DNA of 64,000 nucleotides from Alphaproteobacteria bacterium UBA2903 (GTDB lineage Bacteria; Pseudomonadota; Alphaproteobacteria; CAAGCB01; CAG-977). Where the stretch lies: assembly GCA_002349565.1 (NCBI GenBank), contig DEDN01000030.1:20856-84855 (forward strand), in the 5' to 3' direction. Of the stretch, positions 44,164-53,380 are shown piece after piece (within the stretch, counting starts at the first letter, position 1; every line of letters starts with the position of its first letter). The position numbers and the translations under genes were made by a program. The notes below the pieces were generated by a model. That model was given only the letters and a program-made list of their open reading frames with translations, did no database searches and had not been told where the DNA came from.

Positions 44164-44946
44164 TTACCCCCAAAAATCCAATTCGGGAAAGAACGCCAAA
44201 ATCAAAACCACAATCGGCGTAACCGCCAGCAAAGCGTCCGTGCGGTCGAAAATACCGCCGTGTCCCGGAATCAAGTCGCCCGAATCCTTGACGCCCAAAT
44301 AGCGTTTAATCCACGATTCAAACAAATCGCCGCCTTGCGACACCGCCGCCAAAACGGCGGAAACAACCATTACAAACGCATAGTTCTGCAGACTGTCCAA
44401 AGCAGCACAGCCAAAGCCCCACAACGCCGCCGTCGCCATACCGCCGATTAAGCCCGCCCACGTCTTTTTGGGGCTGATTTTCGGGCAAAGCTTGGGACCG
44501 CCGATAGTCTTGCCGAACACGTACGCACCCGTATCCATCGCCCACACCGTTCCAATCAGCCAAATCGTGCAGACGAAGCCGTAGTTTTGAAGCATGTACG
44601 TCAAAGCAACCATCGGATAGACCGAATACGCCATGCCGAACGCGAACAGCTTTTGATGTTCCGTGTTTTGTTTTTTCGCGGCAACGTACAAAGCGATTGT
44701 CATCACGGCGGGCAACGTCCACGCGACTTCGGGGAAATCACCCAGCATAAACACGCTTGCAACGCCTGTTACGGCAATCAGCATGCCCAAAACGGTAAAG
44801 CGTTTCAGCACCAGCTTTTCCCATTCCCACCCCATGACGGTCAGCACGGCGGCGCAGAGCAATTCAAACCACGGCGATTCATACCAAAGCGCCAAAATCG
44901 GCAAAGGCAACAGCACCAAAGCGGATAAAATTCGTTGTTTCAACAT
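44164..44946 (-). CDS. cdsA: Phosphatidate cytidylyltransferase
   Basis: 260 residues with about seven transmembrane helices. The CdsA signature is at the C-terminus: SQGGDLFESWIKRYLGVKDS then GDLIPGHGGIFDRTDALLAV, with the metal-binding Asp pair; upstream, GGPKLCPKISPKKTWAGLIGG carries the family's conserved S-P-K-K-T. Makes CDP-diacylglycerol for all phospholipids at the inner membrane. It sits 15 bases downstream of uppS and three bases upstream of dxr. Confidence 0.95.
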   Translation of the reverse strand: MLKQRILSALVLLPLPILALWYESPWFELLCAAVLTVMGWEWEKLVLKRFTVLGMLIAVTGVASVFMLGDFPEVAWTLPAVMTIALYVAAKKQNTEHQKLFAFGMAYSVYPMVALTYMLQNYGFVCTIWLIGTVWAMDTGAYVFGKTIGGPKLCPKISPKKTWAGLIGGMATAALWGFGCAALDSLQNYAFVMVVSAVLAAVSQGGDLFESWIKRYLGVKDSGDLIPGHGGIFDRTDALLAVTPIVVLILAFFPELDFWG

Positions 44947-44961
44947 GAAAAAGCTCTCCTC

Positions 44962-45678
44962 TTACACTTTGCCGAAGCGACGTTGACGCTTGGCGTATTC
45001 GGTCAAAGCCGCCTGTACATCGTCGGCGGAAAAATCGGGCCACAGCGTATCGGTGAAATACAGCTCCGTATACGCCAGCTGCCATAACAAAAAGTTGCTG
45101 ATTCGCAATTCTCCGCTGGTGCGGATAAGCAAATCGGGATCGGGAATGTCGGGACGGTACAGCGCGTTTGAAACCGTTTCGTCCGTAATGTCTTCGGGGT
45201 TCAAAACGCCGGCTTTGACCTGTTGCGCCAAACGGCGGGCGGCTTGGGTGATTTCCTCGCGTCCGCCGTAGCCGATTGCCAAATTCAAGCGCATTTTTTC
45301 CTGCTCAATCGGCAGGTTTTGCGCTTCAAAGCTGCGGATTGTTTCCTGCAACCCCTTGGGCAAACGATCGATTTGCCCCGTAAAGACGGCGTTAATTCCC
45401 TTTTTGCGGAACGGGGCGATTTCTTTGTGCAAATACTCGTCCAGCATTGCGAATAAAGCGTCGATTTCGGATTGAGGTCTGTTCCAGTTTTCCGAAGAAA
45501 AGCAAAACAGAGTCACATAGCGCACCCCCGCGGCAAGGCACGCATCCGCCAGCCTTTCGACCGCTTTTGCGCCCGCGCGGTGTCCCTGCGTTCGCGACAA
45601 TCCTCTTTGTTTCGCCCAACGACCGTTGCCGTCCATAATGACGGCAACATGCGTCGGAATTCGCCCCGAATCCGTCAT
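44962..45678 (-). CDS. uppS: Undecaprenyl diphosphate synthase (cis-prenyltransferase)
   Basis: 238 residues. Catalytic Asp and pyrophosphate site are in HVAVIMDGNGRWAKQRGL then SRTQGHRAGA. Other conserved blocks are LFCFSSENWNRPQSEI, LNLAIGYGGREEI and PDPDLLIRTSGELRISNFLL followed by WQLAYTELYFTDTLWPDF. Makes the C55 lipid carrier for peptidoglycan and, likely, for the GT-C transferases in this window. ATG shares an A with the frr stop (TAATG). Confidence 0.97.
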   Translation of the reverse strand: MTDSGRIPTHVAVIMDGNGRWAKQRGLSRTQGHRAGAKAVERLADACLAAGVRYVTLFCFSSENWNRPQSEIDALFAMLDEYLHKEIAPFRKKGINAVFTGQIDRLPKGLQETIRSFEAQNLPIEQEKMRLNLAIGYGGREEITQAARRLAQQVKAGVLNPEDITDETVSNALYRPDIPDPDLLIRTSGELRISNFLLWQLAYTELYFTDTLWPDFSADDVQAALTEYAKRQRRFGKV

Positions 45679-46250
45679 TAAACCTGCTTGATTTCCTGTT
45701 CTTTGATTTTCAAAGCTTCGTCAACGGCTTTGACAGCGGCATCCGTCATATTTTGAATTTCGGTTTCGTATTTTTTCTGTTCGTCTTCGGAAATTTCACC
45801 GTCTTTCTGCATTTTTTTGACCGCGTCCATCGCGTCGCGGCGGATGTTGCGGATGGCGACGCGCGCCTGTTCGGTGTATTTGCCCGCAACTTTTGTCAGT
45901 TCAATGCGGCGTTCTTCCGTCAAAGCGGGAATGGGAACGCGAATCACCTGTCCGTCGGAAGCGGGATTCAGCCCCAAGTCGGACGAACGAATCGCTTTTT
46001 CAACGGCTTTTGCCAAAGAACGATCCCAAACCTGAACGGTCAGCATTCTGGGTTCGGGAACGCTGATGTTGGCGACTTGGTTCAAAGGCGACATGCCGCC
46101 GTACGCTTCAACCGTAATGCCTTCCAGCAAAGCCGTGGAAGCGCGCCCCGTGCGCAAGCCGGAAAAGTCTTTTTTCAAAGCTTCGGTCGTTTTATCCATA
46201 CGCACGCGCGTATCCTGCTTTAATTCGTTGTAGTTTGCAAAAGTTCCCAT
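45678..46250 (-). CDS. frr: Ribosome recycling factor
   Basis: 190 residues. Two-domain RRF: the triple-helix bundle includes [21 protein letters not shown] (20-residue block plus one) and [20 protein letters not shown], with the invariant R in [14 protein letters not shown]. Releases mRNA and tRNA after termination together with EF-G. The N-terminus is a few residues longer than E. coli RRF; a Met at the [10 protein letters not shown] position is an alternative start. Eleven bases downstream of pyrH. Confidence 0.97.
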   Translation of the reverse strand: MGTFANYNELKQDTRVRMDKTTEALKKDFSGLRTGRASTALLEGITVEAYGGMSPLNQVANISVPEPRMLTVQVWDRSLAKAVEKAIRSSDLGLNPASDGQVIRVPIPALTEERRIELTKVAGKYTEQARVAIRNIRRDAMDAVKKMQKDGEISEDEQKKYETEIQNMTDAAVKAVDEALKIKEQEIKQV

Positions 46251-46260
46251 CGTAGTATCC

Positions 46261-46977
46261 TTATTTATCGCAAGTGATTTCCGTAAACGCGCCCTGCCCC
46301 GACAATGTGCGCATCAATGCGCCCTGTTCGTGCATGGAAAACACAACAATCGAAATGTTGTTGTCGCGCGCCAAAGCAATAGCCGAAGCGTCCATCACTT
46401 TCAAATTCTTGACCAGCACTTCATCATAGCTGACTTTTTCAAAGCGTACAGCATTTTTATCTTTTTTCGGGTCGGCGGAATAAACGCCGTCGACCTGCGT
46501 GGCTTTGAAAATCGCTTCACAGCCCATTTCGGCGGCGCGCAAAGCCGCGCCCGTATCCGTCGTAAAGAACGGGTTTCCCGTCCCCGCGGCAAAGATGATG
46601 ACATCGCCGTTCTGCAAATGGCTTTTGGCTTTGGGCTGAATGTAGGGTTCGCAAATCGTCGGCATGACCACGCCCGAAACAACGCGCGTCGGCACGCCGA
46701 TTCGCAGCAAAGCGTCCTGCATTGCCAAAGAATTGATAATCGTCGCCAGCATGCCCATGTGGTCGGCGCTAACCCTGTCCATGCCGCCCGCCGCGCCTTT
46801 CAGTCCGCGGAAAATATTTCCGCCGCCGATGACGACCGCCAACTGAATCCCGGCGTCATGCACCTGTTTGATTTCCTGCGCCATTTCGGACAATTTGGAT
46901 TCGTCCAAACCGAACGATTTTTCCCCCATCAAGCCTTCGCCCGACAGCTTCAGTAAAATGCGCTTGTATTTGACCAT
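46261..46977 (-). CDS. pyrH: UMP kinase
   Basis: 238 residues from the ATG at 46977. Amino-acid kinase fold: [20 protein letters not shown] at the N-terminus, [20 protein letters not shown] for phosphate binding, [19 protein letters not shown], and [19 protein letters not shown] for ATP and UMP. Phosphorylates UMP and, in bacteria, is feedback-regulated by UTP and GTP. The frame stays open to 47124 across a hairpin and the end of tsf; that part is not coding. A terminator-like hairpin precedes the gene. Confidence 0.97.
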   Translation of the reverse strand: MVKYKRILLKLSGEGLMGEKSFGLDESKLSEMAQEIKQVHDAGIQLAVVIGGGNIFRGLKGAAGGMDRVSADHMGMLATIINSLAMQDALLRIGVPTRVVSGVVMPTICEPYIQPKAKSHLQNGDVIIFAAGTGNPFFTTDTGAALRAAEMGCEAIFKATQVDGVYSADPKKDKNAVRFEKVSYDEVLVKNLKVMDASAIALARDNNISIVVFSMHEQGALMRTLSGQGAFTEITCDK

Positions 46978-47002
46978 TGCAGTTCCCTTTGAATTGACAC
47001 AA

Positions 47003-47035
47003 AAACGGCGGGATGTTTGATGTCCCGCCGTTTCA
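47003..47035 (-). terminator. Hairpin between tsf and pyrH (terminator or attenuator)
   Basis: On the minus strand AAACGGCGGGA pairs with TCCCGCCGTTT across a 9-base loop and runs into TT. This is a strong intrinsic terminator shape placed inside the rpsB-tsf-pyrH-frr operon, so it probably reduces rather than abolishes downstream transcription. Confidence 0.65.
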
Positions 47036-47041
47036 AAAGTT

Positions 47042-47983
47042 TTACTTTCCGGCAGCAGCCGCGACTTCCGCAGCGAAGTCTTCCTCTTTCTTTTCGATGC
47101 CTTCACCCAAAGCAAAGCGGGCAAACGCTTTCAATTCGACGGGGGCGCCGACTTCTTTGGCGGCTTCCGCGACGATTTCTTTGACTTTCTTTTTGTCGTC
47201 CATAATGAAGAACTGTTCGTTCAAAACGACTTCTTCATGGAATTTGCGGATGCGTCCGACAACCATTTTTTCGATGATTTCGGCGGGTTTGGATTTGCCC
47301 GTTTTCGCCTGTTCTTCTTTAATCTGCGCTTCGACAACGTTCTTTTCGCGTTCTTCCATTTCGGCGGGAACGTCGGCAACGTTCAAGCAGACGGGAGCGG
47401 CGGCGGCAACGTGCATCGCCAAGTTTTTCGCCAGTTTTTCCAAAGCGGCTTTGTCGCCCGTCGATTCCAAAGCGACCAGCGTGCCGATTTTGCCCAGACC
47501 GTCGGCAATCGCGCCGTGCATGTAGCCGACGACGACACCGTCGTTGACGGACAGTTTTGCAACACGGCGCAGATTCATGTTTTCGCCGATTTTGGCAATC
47601 AGGTCGGTCAAAGCGGCGTGAACGTCTTTACCGTCTTCGTACGCGGCGGCTTTCAAAGCTTCGATGTCGCCGTTGCCCTGCAAAGCGATGTCGGCGGTTT
47701 TGGCGACGAACTGCTGGAACAATTCGTTTTTGGAAACGAAGTCGGTTTCGGAGTTGACTTCGACGACAACACCCTGTTTGCCGTCCGTTTTCATGGCAAC
47801 CAAGCCCTGAGCGGCAACACGACCGGCTTTCTTTGCGGCGGTCGCCAAGCCTTTTTCACGCAGCCAGTCGACGGCTTTTTCAATGTCGCCGTTGGACGCG
47901 GTCAACGCTTTTTTGCAATCCATCATGCCTGCGCCGGATTTTTCGCGCAATTCTTTTACGGCGGCGGCGGTAATTTCAGCCAT
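47042..47983 (-). CDS. tsf: Elongation factor Ts
   Basis: 313 residues, slightly above the usual 280-310. The N-terminal UBA-like region ITAAAVKELREKSGAGMMDC contains the EF-Ts signature, followed by KKALTASNGDIEKAVDWLRE. EVNSETDFVSKNELFQQF is the TDFV motif that inserts into EF-Tu to expel GDP. Two dimerisation subdomains and the coiled-coil insert (EEREKNVVEAQIKEEQAKTG) follow. Placed between rpsB and pyrH as in most bacteria. Confidence 0.98.
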   Translation of the reverse strand: MAEITAAAVKELREKSGAGMMDCKKALTASNGDIEKAVDWLREKGLATAAKKAGRVAAQGLVAMKTDGKQGVVVEVNSETDFVSKNELFQQFVAKTADIALQGNGDIEALKAAAYEDGKDVHAALTDLIAKIGENMNLRRVAKLSVNDGVVVGYMHGAIADGLGKIGTLVALESTGDKAALEKLAKNLAMHVAAAAPVCLNVADVPAEMEEREKNVVEAQIKEEQAKTGKSKPAEIIEKMVVGRIRKFHEEVVLNEQFFIMDDKKKVKEIVAEAAKEVGAPVELKAFARFALGEGIEKKEEDFAAEVAAAAGK

Positions 47984-48022
47984 TTGAGTATTTTCCTTTC
48001 TGATAACTGATAGTTATAAAAT

Positions 48023-48051
48023 AATGGCGGCAGAACAAAGCCACCGCCATT
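48023..48051 (-). terminator. Hairpin between rpsB and tsf (attenuator)
   Basis: AATGGCGG (48023-48030) pairs with CCGCCATT (48044-48051); on the minus strand it is followed by ATTTTAT. Weak terminator shape that would let part of the transcription continue into tsf. Confidence 0.5.
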
Positions 48052-48068
48052 AGTCAAGCCTTTAAGAC

Positions 48069-48839
48069 TCAAGCGTCGGCTTTATCGGCGACTTCGACGT
48101 CTTCGACAACGGTTTCCTGAGCGCCCAAATCAACGCCCGCGGCGGTCATTTCCGCCTGAATGCCGTCCAACACGGAACCCGCGATCAAATCGCAGTACAT
48201 GTTGATGGCGCGGATGGCGTCGTCGTTGCCCGGAACGGGAAATTCAATGTCGTCGGGGTTCGAATTCGTATCGCAAATCGCGATGACGGGAATGCCCAAA
48301 CGGCGCGCTTCGTTCAAAGCCAAGCCTTCTTTGACGGTGTCGATGACGAAAATCAAATCGGGACGACCGCCCATGTCTTTGATGCCGCCCAGCGAGCAGT
48401 CCAGTTTTTCACGTTCGCGTTCCAGATTCAGTTTTTCCTTTTTGGTCAAACCTTCCAGTTCGCCTTTTTCCTGCTTGGCATTGATTTCTTTCAAGCGGCG
48501 AATCGACTGTGAAACGGTTTTCCAGTTCGTCAGCGTGCCGCCCAGCCAGCGGTGGTTGACATAGTACTGACCGCAACGTTCGGCAGCTTCGCGAACAGCC
48601 TGCTGAGCCTGATTTTTCGTACCGACGAACAAAACGCGGCCGCCGTTTGCGGCGACATCGCGCGCCGCCTGCATGGCGCGGTACAGCATCGGAACCGTCT
48701 GCTGCAAGTCGATAATGTGAACATTGTCGCGCGTGCCGAAAATGTACTGTTTCATTTTCGGATTCCAGCGGCGGGTGTTGTGACCAAAGTGAACGCCCGC
48801 TTCAATCAGCTGACGCATTGTGAATGTGGGAAGAGCCAT
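48069..48839 (-). CDS. rpsB: 30S ribosomal protein S2
   Basis: 256 residues. Opens [20 protein letters not shown], the first S2 signature, then [20 protein letters not shown]. Coiled-coil insertion [20 protein letters not shown], and the second signature [20 protein letters not shown] with [16 protein letters not shown] and [13 protein letters not shown]. First gene of the translation-factor/lipid A operon, with its own promoter and a structured leader of about 110 bases. Confidence 0.98.
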   Translation of the reverse strand: MALPTFTMRQLIEAGVHFGHNTRRWNPKMKQYIFGTRDNVHIIDLQQTVPMLYRAMQAARDVAANGGRVLFVGTKNQAQQAVREAAERCGQYYVNHRWLGGTLTNWKTVSQSIRRLKEINAKQEKGELEGLTKKEKLNLEREREKLDCSLGGIKDMGGRPDLIFVIDTVKEGLALNEARRLGIPVIAICDTNSNPDDIEFPVPGNDDAIRAINMYCDLIAGSVLDGIQAEMTAAGVDLGAQETVVEDVEVADKADA

Positions 48840-48844
48840 TTTAT

Positions 48845-48952
48845 ATCCTCTTTTTCCGGTTAAACCTCCGCGGGTTGTTGAGGCGGGAACCCTCCCGCCA
48901 CCGGAGCGATTTTCCCCTTGCGAAGAAATCCGCCTGTACCCGCGTGTGAAAT
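48845..48952 (-). promoter_or_regulatory. Structured 5' leader of rpsB (candidate S2 autoregulatory element)
   Basis: Between the predicted start site and the rpsB ATG there are about 110 bases with no gene. The strongest element is GGCGGGAGGGTTCCCGCC on the minus strand (48882-48899), a 7-pair hairpin, enclosed by CTCCG and CGGAG that can pair outside it, just upstream of AGAGGATA (ribosome site). S2 represses its own operon through the leader in E. coli; equivalence here is inferred. Confidence 0.45.
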
Positions 48953-48959
48953 CGGGTTG

Positions 48960-48988
48960 TTTTTACCCTGTTTTTTTTCCTTTTGCAA
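48960..48988 (-). promoter_or_regulatory. Predicted promoter of the rpsB operon
   Basis: TTGCAA (48988-48983), 17 bases, TAAAAA (48965-48960) on the minus strand, followed by the structured leader. It would serve the whole rpsB to mrp gene run of about 15 kb. Confidence 0.5.
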
Positions 48989-49001
48989 GCGTTTTTATCA
49001 T

Positions 49002-49748
49002 TCAGGCGTCATCTTTTACACGGACATACAGATACGCCATAAACGCCGCCTGAAGCATCACGGACAGCAGTCCCGCAAACACCGCGAAAAAGTTGCTGAA
49101 CATTTCCCCCGCAGGCAGAAAAAACACCATCAGAAAGACAGCCGCGATCGGCAGCAAAGCGACCGCCAGATAAACCAGACACAGCGGAATCCCGCCTCTG
49201 CGCGACAGCCGCCAGCCGCGAACAAAAGCGGCATCGTCGCCCGCAACGCAGGCGGGAAAGCGCATGCATTGCCGAATCAGAAAATACGGAACCAGCATCA
49301 GCGTCAGCAGCACCGTCGCTTTGTCGGGAAAAGGCGGCAGAGAAGCCAGTTTTTGCATGGCGGTCAGCCCTCCCCATGCGCAAACGGCGGAAAACAGCAG
49401 CGAAACCGTCAAGCTTTTGAAAAACACGCCCGCAAACCGAAGCGCCGCTTTGGGCAGTTGCGGCGTCCAAAAAGCCTCTGCCGTCTTGTCGAAAAAAATC
49501 GCCAGCATCGTTCTGACCATCACCGCCACTACCGCCGCGGCAAGCACCAGCAAAAACCCGCCGATGGCAAACGGATCCAAAACATACACAAACGCATCCT
49601 GTTCGTCCGGCTTCAAAAAAGGAAAAAACCGGACCATTACCGTCAAAAACGCGGACGTTCCCGTCAAAACAGGCAAAAAACACTTCCACATTTCTTTGCC
49701 GGCAAAAAACGAAAGCGTGTTTTTCAACGATTGCAATAAAGGAAACAT
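49002..49748 (-). CDS. Polytopic membrane protein of unknown function
   Basis: 248 residues with about six transmembrane helices (first near LPVLTGTSAFLTVMV, strong ones at AIGGFLLVLAAAVVAVMV, SLTVSLLFSAVCAWGGL and LVYLAVALLPIAAVFLMV). A short cytoplasmic stretch CMRFPACVAGDDAAFVRGWR followed by LSRRG resembles the region preceding the last helices of small YIP1- or DUF4013-like membrane families, but I do not assign it. It is twelve bases downstream of dnaE on the same strand and ends before the rpsB promoter. Confidence 0.7.
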   Translation of the reverse strand: MFPLLQSLKNTLSFFAGKEMWKCFLPVLTGTSAFLTVMVRFFPFLKPDEQDAFVYVLDPFAIGGFLLVLAAAVVAVMVRTMLAIFFDKTAEAFWTPQLPKAALRFAGVFFKSLTVSLLFSAVCAWGGLTAMQKLASLPPFPDKATVLLTLMLVPYFLIRQCMRFPACVAGDDAAFVRGWRLSRRGGIPLCLVYLAVALLPIAAVFLMVFFLPAGEMFSNFFAVFAGLLSVMLQAAFMAYLYVRVKDDA

Positions 49749-49759
49749 AGTTTTCTCCT

Positions 49760-52700
49760 CTAAATCTCTCTGATTTCATTGACGCCTGGGCATTTGCGCA
49801 GTTCGGACATCACTTCGGCGGACAAAGCGTACGGCTTGTCCAACAGCACTTCGACATCCCAATCGTCAACCTGCACGACCACCCACACCTTTGTGCGTCC
49901 GAACGGCACATGCGCAAAGATGTCTTTGACCTGCCCGACCGCTTCGGGTTTGTTGATGCACACCATCAGCCCGTCGGTCATTTTGGAAATCAATTCTTCC
50001 AGATTTTCGACGTTCTGGACAATCAGGCGCGGCGTTTCGGCATCCTCTTTCTTTTCCGCGGACACGCTGACCAGCAAAGGCTGCTGGGATTTCAGCAGAT
50101 CGCGATACAAATTCAGCATTTCCGAAAACGCCATCATTTCAAAGCCGCCCGTCGAATCGGACGCGGAAATGAAAGCGAACTTTGTTCCTTTCTGGCTGAT
50201 TTTTTCGCGCACGGAATTGACGGTCAAGGCGATTTTGGCGCGTGTCTGCCCTGCTTTGGCGGCAATGCGGGCGGTTTCGGCGTACGTCATCGCGCGCAGA
50301 CGTTCCAGAGCCGACGCGTACTTGTCCAGCGGATGCGCCGACAGGTAAAAACCGATAACCGACAATTCCGCCGCCAGTTTTTCGTCCAAGTTCCAATCTT
50401 TCGCGGGAGTCAAGGTTATCGGCGGATTTTCTTCGGTCGTTCCGCCGAACAGACTGATTTGCGAGCTGTTTTTTTCCTCGACCGCCGCTTTGGCATGCTG
50501 CATCAGGTTGGTCAGATTGGCAAACAGCAATCCGCGCCGTTTTTCGAAACAATCGAAAGTCCCCGCCTTGATCCACGCTTCCATCGATTTGCGGTCGAGG
50601 TTGCTGGCATCCACGCGGCGGATGAAATCGGAAATGGATTTGTACGCCCCGTTTGCGTTGCGTTCGGCGACAACGGCGTTCGACGTCGCTTCGCCCGATC
50701 CCTTGACCGCCGACAAAGCATAGCGCACAGCCCCGTTTTCGACCGAAAAGTGCTGAACCGATTGATTGATGTCGGGCGGCAGCAAAGGAATTCCCAAGCG
50801 TCCCAATTCGCGTTTGTACTGCGCCAGCTTGTCCGTGTTCTGCATATCGTAAGTCATGGTCGAAGCCATAAATTCGACGGGATAATGCGCTTTCAAATAA
50901 GCGGTTTGATACGTCACCAACGCGTACGCCGCGGCGTGGGATTTGTTGAACCCGTATTCGGCGAATTTCGCCATACGGTCGAAAATCATTTCGGCAAGGC
51001 TTTTTTCAATCCCGTTTTTCACGGAACCCGACACGAACTTTTCGCGTTCAAGGGGCAGTTTTTCCTTAATCTTTTTCCCCATGACCTTGCGCAAGCCGTC
51101 CGCGCCGCCCATCGTGTAGCCGCCCATTTTTTGGGCGATTTGCATGACTTGTTCCTGATAAATCATAATGCCGTAGGTTTCTTTGAGGATTCCTTCCAGC
51201 ATGGGGTGCATATAGTCCGGTTCTTCCTGCCCTTTTTTACGGGAAATATAGCTCGGGATGTTGTCCATGGGTCCCGGGCGGTAAAGCGAGATGACCGCGA
51301 TGATTTCCTCGAACGTCGTCGGCGCCAAATCGCGCAGGACTTTGCGCATCCCCGTACTTTCCAGCTGGAACACGCCGTCCGTTTCAGCCCTTTGCAGCAA
51401 AGCGAACGTTTCGGGGTCCTCCAAAGAAATTTCGGAGATGTTCAGCGGCTTCTGCCCCTGCTTGACAATGCGTTCGTTAACCATGTCGACGGCTTCTTTA
51501 ATCACCGTCAGCGTTTTCAACCCCAAAAAGTCGAACTTAATCAAGCCCGTCGATTCGACGAACTTCATATTGTACTGTGTCACGGGCAATTCCGAACCCG
51601 AACCGATATCGCGAAACACAGGCACGATTTGGTTCAGCGGCTTTTGCCCCACAACGACGCCTGCCGCATGGGTCGACGCGTTGCGGTACAGCCCCTCGAG
51701 CTTTTCAGCCAAGGAAAGCAGTCGGTCAACGCCTGCATCATCCTTGCGCCAGCGGGCAAATTCGGGTTCGGAATCGTACGCGATTTGCAGCGTCATTTTC
51801 GGATCGGGCGGCACCATGCGCGCCAGCTTGTCGGCAACAAAGTCCATTTGCAGCACGCGCCCGACGTCGCGAATGACGACTTTCGCCTGCATTTGACCGA
51901 ACGTGATGATTTGCGCCACGCGGTCATGCCCGTATTTGTTGCGGACGTATTCGATTGTTTCGCCGCGTCTGGTCTGGCAAAAGTCGACGTCGAAGTCGGG
52001 CATGTTCACGCGTTCGGGGTTCAAAAAGCGTTCAAACAGCAAATTGAACCGCAGCGGATCCAAATCCGTAATCGTCAAAGACCACGCCACGACCGACCCC
52101 GCGCCCGAACCGCGCCCTGGTCCGACGGGAATGCCGTGCGCTTTCGACCATGCGATAAAGTCAGAAACGATAAGGAAATAGCCCGAAAACTTCATTTTGA
52201 TAATGACGGACAATTCGTATTCCAAACGGTCATAGTATTTCTGTCCCGCCTGTTTTTTGTCTTCGTCAGTCATATCGGGGGTGAAAACGTGGACTTCCAG
52301 TCGTTTGACCAGCCCCTCGCGCGCCCTTTTCTGAACGGTGACGGCTTCCTGCAATTCGCCCAAAGTGCGCGAATCCAGCTGTTCCTGCACCGTTTTACCC
52401 GTCTTCGGATCATCGGTCAGATAACCGCGGATTTTGTCGTACATTTCCTCGCGCGCTTTTTGAATGTCGTCGCCGATAGGCTCGCAATCGGGATAAATCG
52501 GCAAAGCGGGCGGCTGAAATTCCACCATAAAGCCGCAGCGTTTCGCGATGTTGACGGTGTTTTCAATCGCTTCGGGCAAATCCTCGAACAGTTTTTTCAT
52601 CTCTTCGGGGGATTTGAAGTAGTATTCGGGGTTCAGACGGCGGCGGTCGTTGACGATGACGTGCGTTTTGTCCTTGATGCACAGCAAAGCGTCATGCGCT

Positions 52701-53377
52701 TCAAACATATCGGGCGTGGCAAAAAACACTTCGTTCGTCGCGACCAAAGGCACGTTGTATTTAAACGCCAAATCCAGAAAAGCCTGTTCCGTCTTTTCCT
52801 CGTCCGCCGTTCCGTGGCGCTGGATTTCCATATACAGACGGTTCGGAAAAGCGTCCATCAACAGCTTTAAAGCTTCCTCGGCTTTTTCTTTTTTGCCCGC
52901 AATCAAAAACTTGCCGACGGGGCCGTTCACCCCGCCCGTCAGACAAATCAAACCGTCGGAAAATTCTTTAAGCTTGTTGTACGGAACGTGCGGGCTTTCG
53001 TTATCGGGCGTGAACATGTACATCTGTTCGGACTGCAGGCGCAAGCTGTTGTATCCTGCTTCGTTTTGCGCAAACAAGACGATGTTCGACAACGCGTAAT
53101 CGGGATCTTTGGCGGTAAAACGTTTTTCCTCCAGCCCGATGTCAATGCTGGTTTGCACGCCGATAATCGGCTGAATCCCGTGAGCCGCGCATTCCGTCGA
53201 CATTTCAAACGCGCCGCACAGGTTGTTCGTATCCGTCATACCGACCGCGGGCATGGCGTATTTTTCGCACAATCCCGTCAGCTTTTTGACTTTGACCGCC
53301 CCTTCCAACAACGAATAGTTCGTATGAACGCGCAGATGAATGAAATCGGCGGGGGGAGTCCGCACCTCGTCGGTCAT
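49760..53377 (-). CDS. dnaE: DNA polymerase III subunit alpha
   Basis: 1205 residues. Replicative polymerase of the C family. The N-terminal PHP domain opens FIHLRVHTNYSLLEGAVKVK and contains MTDTNNLCGAFEM. Palm-domain catalytic acids lie in LLFERFLNPERVNMPDFDVD with FC after it. The fingers contain TQYNMKFVESTGLIKFDFLG and LYRPGPMDNIPSYISRK; GLRKVMGKK and GFNKSHAAAYALVTYQTAYL follow. Helix-hairpin-helix and OB domains are near the C-terminus. Standard DnaE1 length. Three bases downstream of lolD. Confidence 0.98.
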   Translation of the reverse strand: MTDEVRTPPADFIHLRVHTNYSLLEGAVKVKKLTGLCEKYAMPAVGMTDTNNLCGAFEMSTECAAHGIQPIIGVQTSIDIGLEEKRFTAKDPDYALSNIVLFAQNEAGYNSLRLQSEQMYMFTPDNESPHVPYNKLKEFSDGLICLTGGVNGPVGKFLIAGKKEKAEEALKLLMDAFPNRLYMEIQRHGTADEEKTEQAFLDLAFKYNVPLVATNEVFFATPDMFEAHDALLCIKDKTHVIVNDRRRLNPEYYFKSPEEMKKLFEDLPEAIENTVNIAKRCGFMVEFQPPALPIYPDCEPIGDDIQKAREEMYDKIRGYLTDDPKTGKTVQEQLDSRTLGELQEAVTVQKRAREGLVKRLEVHVFTPDMTDEDKKQAGQKYYDRLEYELSVIIKMKFSGYFLIVSDFIAWSKAHGIPVGPGRGSGAGSVVAWSLTITDLDPLRFNLLFERFLNPERVNMPDFDVDFCQTRRGETIEYVRNKYGHDRVAQIITFGQMQAKVVIRDVGRVLQMDFVADKLARMVPPDPKMTLQIAYDSEPEFARWRKDDAGVDRLLSLAEKLEGLYRNASTHAAGVVVGQKPLNQIVPVFRDIGSGSELPVTQYNMKFVESTGLIKFDFLGLKTLTVIKEAVDMVNERIVKQGQKPLNISEISLEDPETFALLQRAETDGVFQLESTGMRKVLRDLAPTTFEEIIAVISLYRPGPMDNIPSYISRKKGQEEPDYMHPMLEGILKETYGIMIYQEQVMQIAQKMGGYTMGGADGLRKVMGKKIKEKLPLEREKFVSGSVKNGIEKSLAEMIFDRMAKFAEYGFNKSHAAAYALVTYQTAYLKAHYPVEFMASTMTYDMQNTDKLAQYKRELGRLGIPLLPPDINQSVQHFSVENGAVRYALSAVKGSGEATSNAVVAERNANGAYKSISDFIRRVDASNLDRKSMEAWIKAGTFDCFEKRRGLLFANLTNLMQHAKAAVEEKNSSQISLFGGTTEENPPITLTPAKDWNLDEKLAAELSVIGFYLSAHPLDKYASALERLRAMTYAETARIAAKAGQTRAKIALTVNSVREKISQKGTKFAFISASDSTGGFEMMAFSEMLNLYRDLLKSQQPLLVSVSAEKKEDAETPRLIVQNVENLEELISKMTDGLMVCINKPEAVGQVKDIFAHVPFGRTKVWVVVQVDDWDVEVLLDKPYALSAEVMSELRKCPGVNEIREI

Positions 53378-53380
53378 GGG

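Noticed and set aside
46978..47124. A 49-residue N-terminal extension of PyrH
   Set aside because: It is the end of tsf plus a hairpin read in another frame; the UMP kinase N-terminus begins at the ATG at 46977.
49910..52870. A 986-codon open frame on the plus strand opposite dnaE
   Set aside because: dnaE is unambiguous on the minus strand; the antisense frame has no recognisable motif and is rich in Arg, His, Phe and Gln, as expected from the reverse complement of biased codons.
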